Positions 61,001 to 64,000 of a stretch of 64,000 bases of DNA are shown here, in pieces. This DNA is from Leishmania mexicana MHOM/GT/2001/U1103 (taxonomy: Eukaryota; Euglenozoa; Kinetoplastea; Trypanosomatida; Trypanosomatidae): contig NC_018324.1 of assembly GCF_000234665.1 (NCBI RefSeq), positions 2,292,428 to 2,356,427 of the forward strand. The letters run 5' to 3'. Below the pieces are notes generated by a model, which was given only the letters and a program-made list of their open reading frames with translations, had not been told where the DNA came from and did no database searches. Position 1 is the stretch's first letter. Each line of letters starts with the position of its first letter. A program made the translations under genes and the position numbers.

Positions 61001-62436
61001 TGCATGACGCAGTGGCGGCGCCTCATATCCTCCAGTTGTCGCGTTGTCTCTATGAGCTTCGTATCAGTCTGTTCGTACTGCTGTGTCAGCAGGTGAAGGC
61101 GCTCTTGCAGCCCGCGGATGGTGTCGTCCTTCTGGCGGAGAATCACATCATCGACGGCGGGTTCGAGAGACGACGACGCCGCACCACCCCGATGAGTTAG
61201 CCGCGGTGCCAGAGGACTGCTTGCCGGCTTTCCGTCGTCGTGCTGAGGTATGCCTAGGTCACCTTCTGAGCCACCAGACCCTGATGCCAGTTCTTTGGCA
61301 GAAGGCGACGACGAAGCTGCGACGCCGGTCAGTCTCCGATACCGACTAAGCTCTCCACGCAGCGACTTGAGCTCTTGCAGCAAAGCTTGCACTTTGCTAC
61401 CGCGCGAGTCGCGGCGCAGCCGGTCAGACTCCGCTTGCAGCTCCTCGTTGTGCTTCATTAAAAAGTAGGCACGTCGCTGCCAGTACTCTCTCGGACGGGG
61501 CAACACTGAGGAGGGACCCACCTCCGGCGCACTGCCACCCGTCGACTTGCTGCTTGTGGCCACAGCGGCTGCCGTGTCAAAAACCTCGACAGCGTCCGCA
61601 TCAGCAGCGTCATCGCCCTCGTCGACGGTGCTCTCAGTGATGCCGTGCAGAGAGCGTAGCAGGACGTGCGCGTGCTGCAGCTGCTGTTGAAGGTTCTGCA
61701 CCTCACTTTTCTTATTCATCAGCTCACGCGTCAGTGCGAGCCATGCATCCTCTGTACGCAGCTGGGTACGAGAAAGGGGCTCCGCGCCGCACCTCGTCTT
61801 CAGTGACGGCGACGTGGCACAGCGGGCCGAGTGCACGCGCGAGCGCAGCTGGTGCGGCAGCGGCTTGTGTGTCGAGTACAGTGCAGGTGGCGCAACGACC
61901 TGTGGTGCTTCGCTCCTTAGCGTTTGCGCGCCATATGGTCTGTGCCCATCCGCGGAGGGTCGTGGTACCGTTGTTCGTCGAGGCGAGGACTTGTGCGTTT
62001 CAGACCCTGTCGGGGCATGTATACTGCTACCCGCACCGCCGTACAAATACCAGAGCTGACGCGCTGTCCCTAGGCCGTCGCCTTTTCTATGGAAACGTTC
62101 AGCAGCGTCGGTGGCGGGCTTGCGCGGAGCACGAATGACATGGGGAGATGGTCCGACATGTGAGCCCCATGGGGCACAGCTTGTCAAAAGGGAAGACAGA
62201 TGCGCACGCTTTGCGAAGGTGCCGGGTGGGGACGAGCTGGAGCGACGTGCGGTCGCAGCCGTCGATGCATCACCGCCGGCGCCACGGCCGAGGTAGATGC
62301 GCTTGAACTCCGTTGTGCTCAGGAAGCGACTGCCGGGCACGAGCTGCGTTGACTCCTCCGTTGTCGTGAGGGGAGACCGAGCATAGACACCCTCCTCGGT
62401 CGTGTCGGTCTGGCACAAGTGGTGCTCTGCTGACAT
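58012..62436 (-). CDS. Large coiled-coil protein (1474 residues), unassigned
   Basis: From ATG 62436. Three regions are visible. Residues 1-230 are Ser/Arg/Thr-rich and likely disordered. Residues about 234-640 contain interrupted coiled coils (RELMNKKSEVQNLQQQLQHA; DTIRGLQERLHLLTQQYEQT; RAMKEKYQEQCAEQRAMARD), suggesting dimerisation or a cytoskeletal scaffold. Residues 640-1474 are very rich in Ser, Thr, Asp and Ala with long Ser runs and probably disordered, with many potential phosphorylation sites. A short QTD motif recurs near the start and near residue 700. No motor, kinase or membrane segment is seen. Such proteins are common in the trypanosomatid flagellum and subpellicular cytoskeleton, but that is only a possibility. 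The longer frame to 62601 includes a pyrimidine-rich stretch (plus 62489-62506) and is not preferred. Confidence 0.78.
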   Translation of the reverse strand: MSAEHHLCQTDTTEEGVYARSPLTTTEESTQLVPGSRFLSTTEFKRIYLGRGAGGDASTAATARRSSSSPPGTFAKRAHLSSLLTSCAPWGSHVGPSPHVIRAPRKPATDAAERFHRKGDGLGTARQLWYLYGGAGSSIHAPTGSETHKSSPRRTTVPRPSADGHRPYGAQTLRSEAPQVVAPPALYSTHKPLPHQLRSRVHSARCATSPSLKTRCGAEPLSRTQLRTEDAWLALTRELMNKKSEVQNLQQQLQHAHVLLRSLHGITESTVDEGDDAADADAVEVFDTAAAVATSSKSTGGSAPEVGPSSVLPRPREYWQRRAYFLMKHNEELQAESDRLRRDSRGSKVQALLQELKSLRGELSRYRRLTGVAASSSPSAKELASGSGGSEGDLGIPQHDDGKPASSPLAPRLTHRGGAASSSLEPAVDDVILRQKDDTIRGLQERLHLLTQQYEQTDTKLIETTRQLEDMRRRHCVMQVEWKALVGLPQELARTQQQLSVAQERVLDRDREVEAFHQLFDTQSSPATLRAIIDERDHLVELLQQSHESEATLRDEMKAAQQQAVRAMKEKYQEQCAEQRAMARDREAQQEETIQKLRKRFTALEDVLEAQREAYEGQLAEYAEEREAELTTRLLESLRRPEAAMESIALSAPRSLSTAASVRPTLPDGQPPTTGASRLSACEASLRPTSASASASLRCPSAEHTQTDPMLRTASFFESVTLPCSAGGVATETAVQDDDAFPAESGTGTFTPSSMSDSTHSNSSYDSLSGDSEDDVTLLSSASARPSRRLIGGSTSSTTRTRGGERVCDATVRNDLVDDCAAAAATDEARVTAASSSSTDDFSDGEGSHRDDETVEKASGPDSSSSVISSADSSLLLTSGAEGAAKQQQSVTNKTNAAPANSHRYVIDLPAPPIAVVSPVSILINRTTMTGPLFSSSVRAVVHSPDISSRRTASIADLTYTEQTLPDISETKISDSFSASSSTSSALNSPHSGGDDGDQGHHANSNRSEPPGGPLQQMEKVGVAKFNSNTISGSAALVEAATRRMPPLPDSNVVGPLPTFPVRQQPPELEEAVAAAPFAAVSRADERRSSLSLLSSRGANALTSLHPRDGVPMPSPVALTPAVASNLYPQRRSSSFATGVCNDDDFGGSGAEMSRGGVNSHMLSNDHSTTADLTNQYSGDTSFDFVGALAERHCLEDMQNAFSSRQSSTDTAKIGGDVDGEASAFPTEGSGNTNSGQCAVMGTGAVGLRKTPSPFGSDVLEASKPVLSTSHQSCNEKDTGTRAATASASRQGEDRASGDSGSADFMEVPSPDDDEDMTSSISAERVTAGTREREESALADALPCTGPTGGSGRSRVPSEDTLAAKNPMPETTMQSNLAVDAARGAPSSPMAIASSHGSYDDLIPSPKTPPPEEQAVSSFDFEDVGRATLQAKDVESAAPPAAAAITDAIAAPSLVPLPPRVSVPAPPSTWAPQP

Positions 62437-64000
62437 GAATTTGGTGGCAGATGGCGCGTATCGCCCAAGCGGGATGGCGAGCGTGAAGCAAGCGCCAGAG
62501 AAGTAAAAAAGAGCGGCTGGCAAGGTGCAAGGGCTGCGCTCTTTCGCCAGTGCTCCCCGCCGCTTATCCCTCCCTCCCTTGCTCCCAGTGATCTGCAACA
62601 CGAATAAAAAAAAATAATGCGCGGAGAGCTGTCACGCGTAGCGGTGCGTGTCTCTTCACAGGAGGCAGCACGACAGAAAAGAAAGAGAAGCCCGACGCGT
62701 GGCTTCGAGTGCCACACGGCAAGGGTATCTCTCGTATTGAGGATGGGCGGGAGGGGCAAAGGTTGAACTACATGTAAGTGCGACAGAAACTTTGCAAAGG
62801 AGAAACAAAAAAAGAAGCGTGTGTCGTGTCTGTCTCAATGAAATGGTAGGACACGAAGATGGGCGTCACAGACAGACGGGTTTGGTAGCGATGCGTTCTG
62901 GTGGGTGAGGGGGGGGGCGATGGACGACAGCGAAGGAGTGAAAGCGGACGCTGGCGGAGAGCGGAGAAAGGGAACATCAGAGAAAGGAAGCCAATGTGCC
63001 AACGCCTGCATCCCACAAGCATGTCGAGTTCGCCTTTCAAAGTGAAGCCCCCTGAAGGGCACCGGCTAACCCGCAAGGCGTGTGACACCTAAGCAGGCAC
63101 ACAGCGAAAAAAAAAATGAGGCTGCCGCGTAACGGCCGGTAGCCCAGCAACAGTCACATCAAAGAGCCGAGTAACAGACACGTCGTCCGCAAGCAGCCTT
63201 TTCGTTTTCTTTTGAGTGCGCGTGAGTCCATAGTACGGTGTGACTGCTGGATGCTTTCCTCTTTCTCTCCTTCGAGCGCGCCCGATGGGGTATTATCGTC
63301 CGCTCGATTCCGGGCGCTGCTGCCGCGGTGCATATCTCTGTGGGCTGCAGTGCAAGACCTGCATACACACGCACAAGACACAGACAAACCGGGGACGGGG
63401 TGCGGACGAGCAAGCCAGTCAGCTATTGTACAACCGTGCTTGTGTGTTTGAAAAATGAAGTGGGATATGCGCGTCAGCGCTTATGTGTGTGTGCGTGTAT
63501 GTGTGGAGGGGGAAAGGTAGTGCACAAGTGGAGAGGAGGGGAGTGCTGCGTTGGAGACAAGGTGAAGGAGAGCGCGAGATATAAAAAGAAAGAAGCTGTG
63601 ATCGCAGCCAACACGCGCACCCATAGCGATGGTTTACAGAACAAAGAAGTGGCGGTGGACTGTACCCCCACACACGCTCACACACCAAGAGAAAGACACG
63701 TTCGAAGCAGGAACACGAAGAGTGGGCCCATGGCTCGCAGACACGCACCCGCTAACACTATCGCGCGCTGCGACTCTGTCGCCCTTGACACTCACTGAGA
63801 TCTTGTTCTCATCACCGTGCCATCCCCTCCTCCCTCACGCGGCAGCAAAAGACACAGAGATAGAGAGGGAACAACGGGCGAAAATAAAGAAAGACGATGA
63901 TAGCAGAAGAAAATGGTGCGACGAGGTATTTCCTTACAGTACGTCCGTTCTCTGCCATGGAGCGTGAGTCACGCCACTCTACCCCCGGCCTTCCACAGGC
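62437..64000. other. Right-edge non-coding region
   Basis: No supported gene in the last 1.5 kb; it presumably holds the 5' UTR and splice signal of the 1474-residue gene (purine-rich plus tract 62489-62506) and the 3' UTR of a gene beyond the window. Simple runs include A9 near 62604-62613, a G-run near 62910-62916, an A-run near 63107-63115 and TG repeats near 63484-63494. Confidence 0.5.

Overview
This window looks like nuclear chromosomal DNA of a trypanosomatid, most likely Leishmania or a close relative. Every convincing gene lies on the minus strand, none has an intron, and genes are separated by long purine-biased spacers (pyrimidine-rich on the transcribed-sense strand), as expected for a polycistronic unit whose mRNAs are matured by trans-splicing. 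The gene content (an EIF4G4-like protein, two TBC proteins, an ABC1 kinase, CNOT10, a centrin) matches, from memory and not checked, a block of L. major chromosome 36 and of T. brucei chromosome 10. No tRNA, rRNA, CRISPR array, transposase or reverse transcriptase was recognised.

Reading in transcription order (right to left): a 1474-residue coiled-coil protein (58012-62436); the GARP tether subunit VPS54 (53014-56733); a 1093-residue unassigned protein (49042-52323); a small basic protein (47670-48227); an Apd1-like sucrase/ferredoxin-like protein with Cys/Cys/His/His ligands (45945-46718); a Kelch protein (42310-43767); a NUP50-like FG nucleoporin with a RanBP1 domain (38932-40158); a Fis1-like tail-anchored protein with a large insertion (36650-37738); a basic, probably mitochondrial protein (34914-35441); a disordered 825-residue protein (30351-32828); a C2HC-finger/coiled-coil protein (27798-29654); the tRNA thiolase CTU1/NCS6 (26252-27220); selenoprotein K (25163-25525, in-frame UGA near the end); a centrin with degenerate EF-hands (22413-22910); CNOT10 (19040-20713); an ADCK2-like ABC1 kinase (14339-15937); two TBC Rab-GAPs in tandem (10498-11739 and 6998-8683); a small uncharacterised ORF (5475-5915); an eIF4G of the EIF4G4 type (1749-4046); and the 5' part of a further gene cut by the left edge (1-295).

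The genes do not form one pathway; neighbours in such units are co-transcribed regardless of function. Themes are translation and mRNA control (eIF4G, CNOT10, CTU1), membrane traffic (two TBC proteins, VPS54), mitochondria/peroxisome (Fis1-like, ABC1 kinase, several basic proteins with possible presequences), nuclear transport (NUP50-like) and selenium biology (SelK). Several start codons were moved downstream of the longest open frame, because the first codon was not ATG or because a likely splice acceptor lies inside the longer frame.

The most interesting signal is the selenoprotein K gene, which ordinary gene calling truncates at its UGA. Next come the Fis1-like protein with about 180 inserted residues, the centrin with no intact calcium loop, and several large uncharacterised genes.
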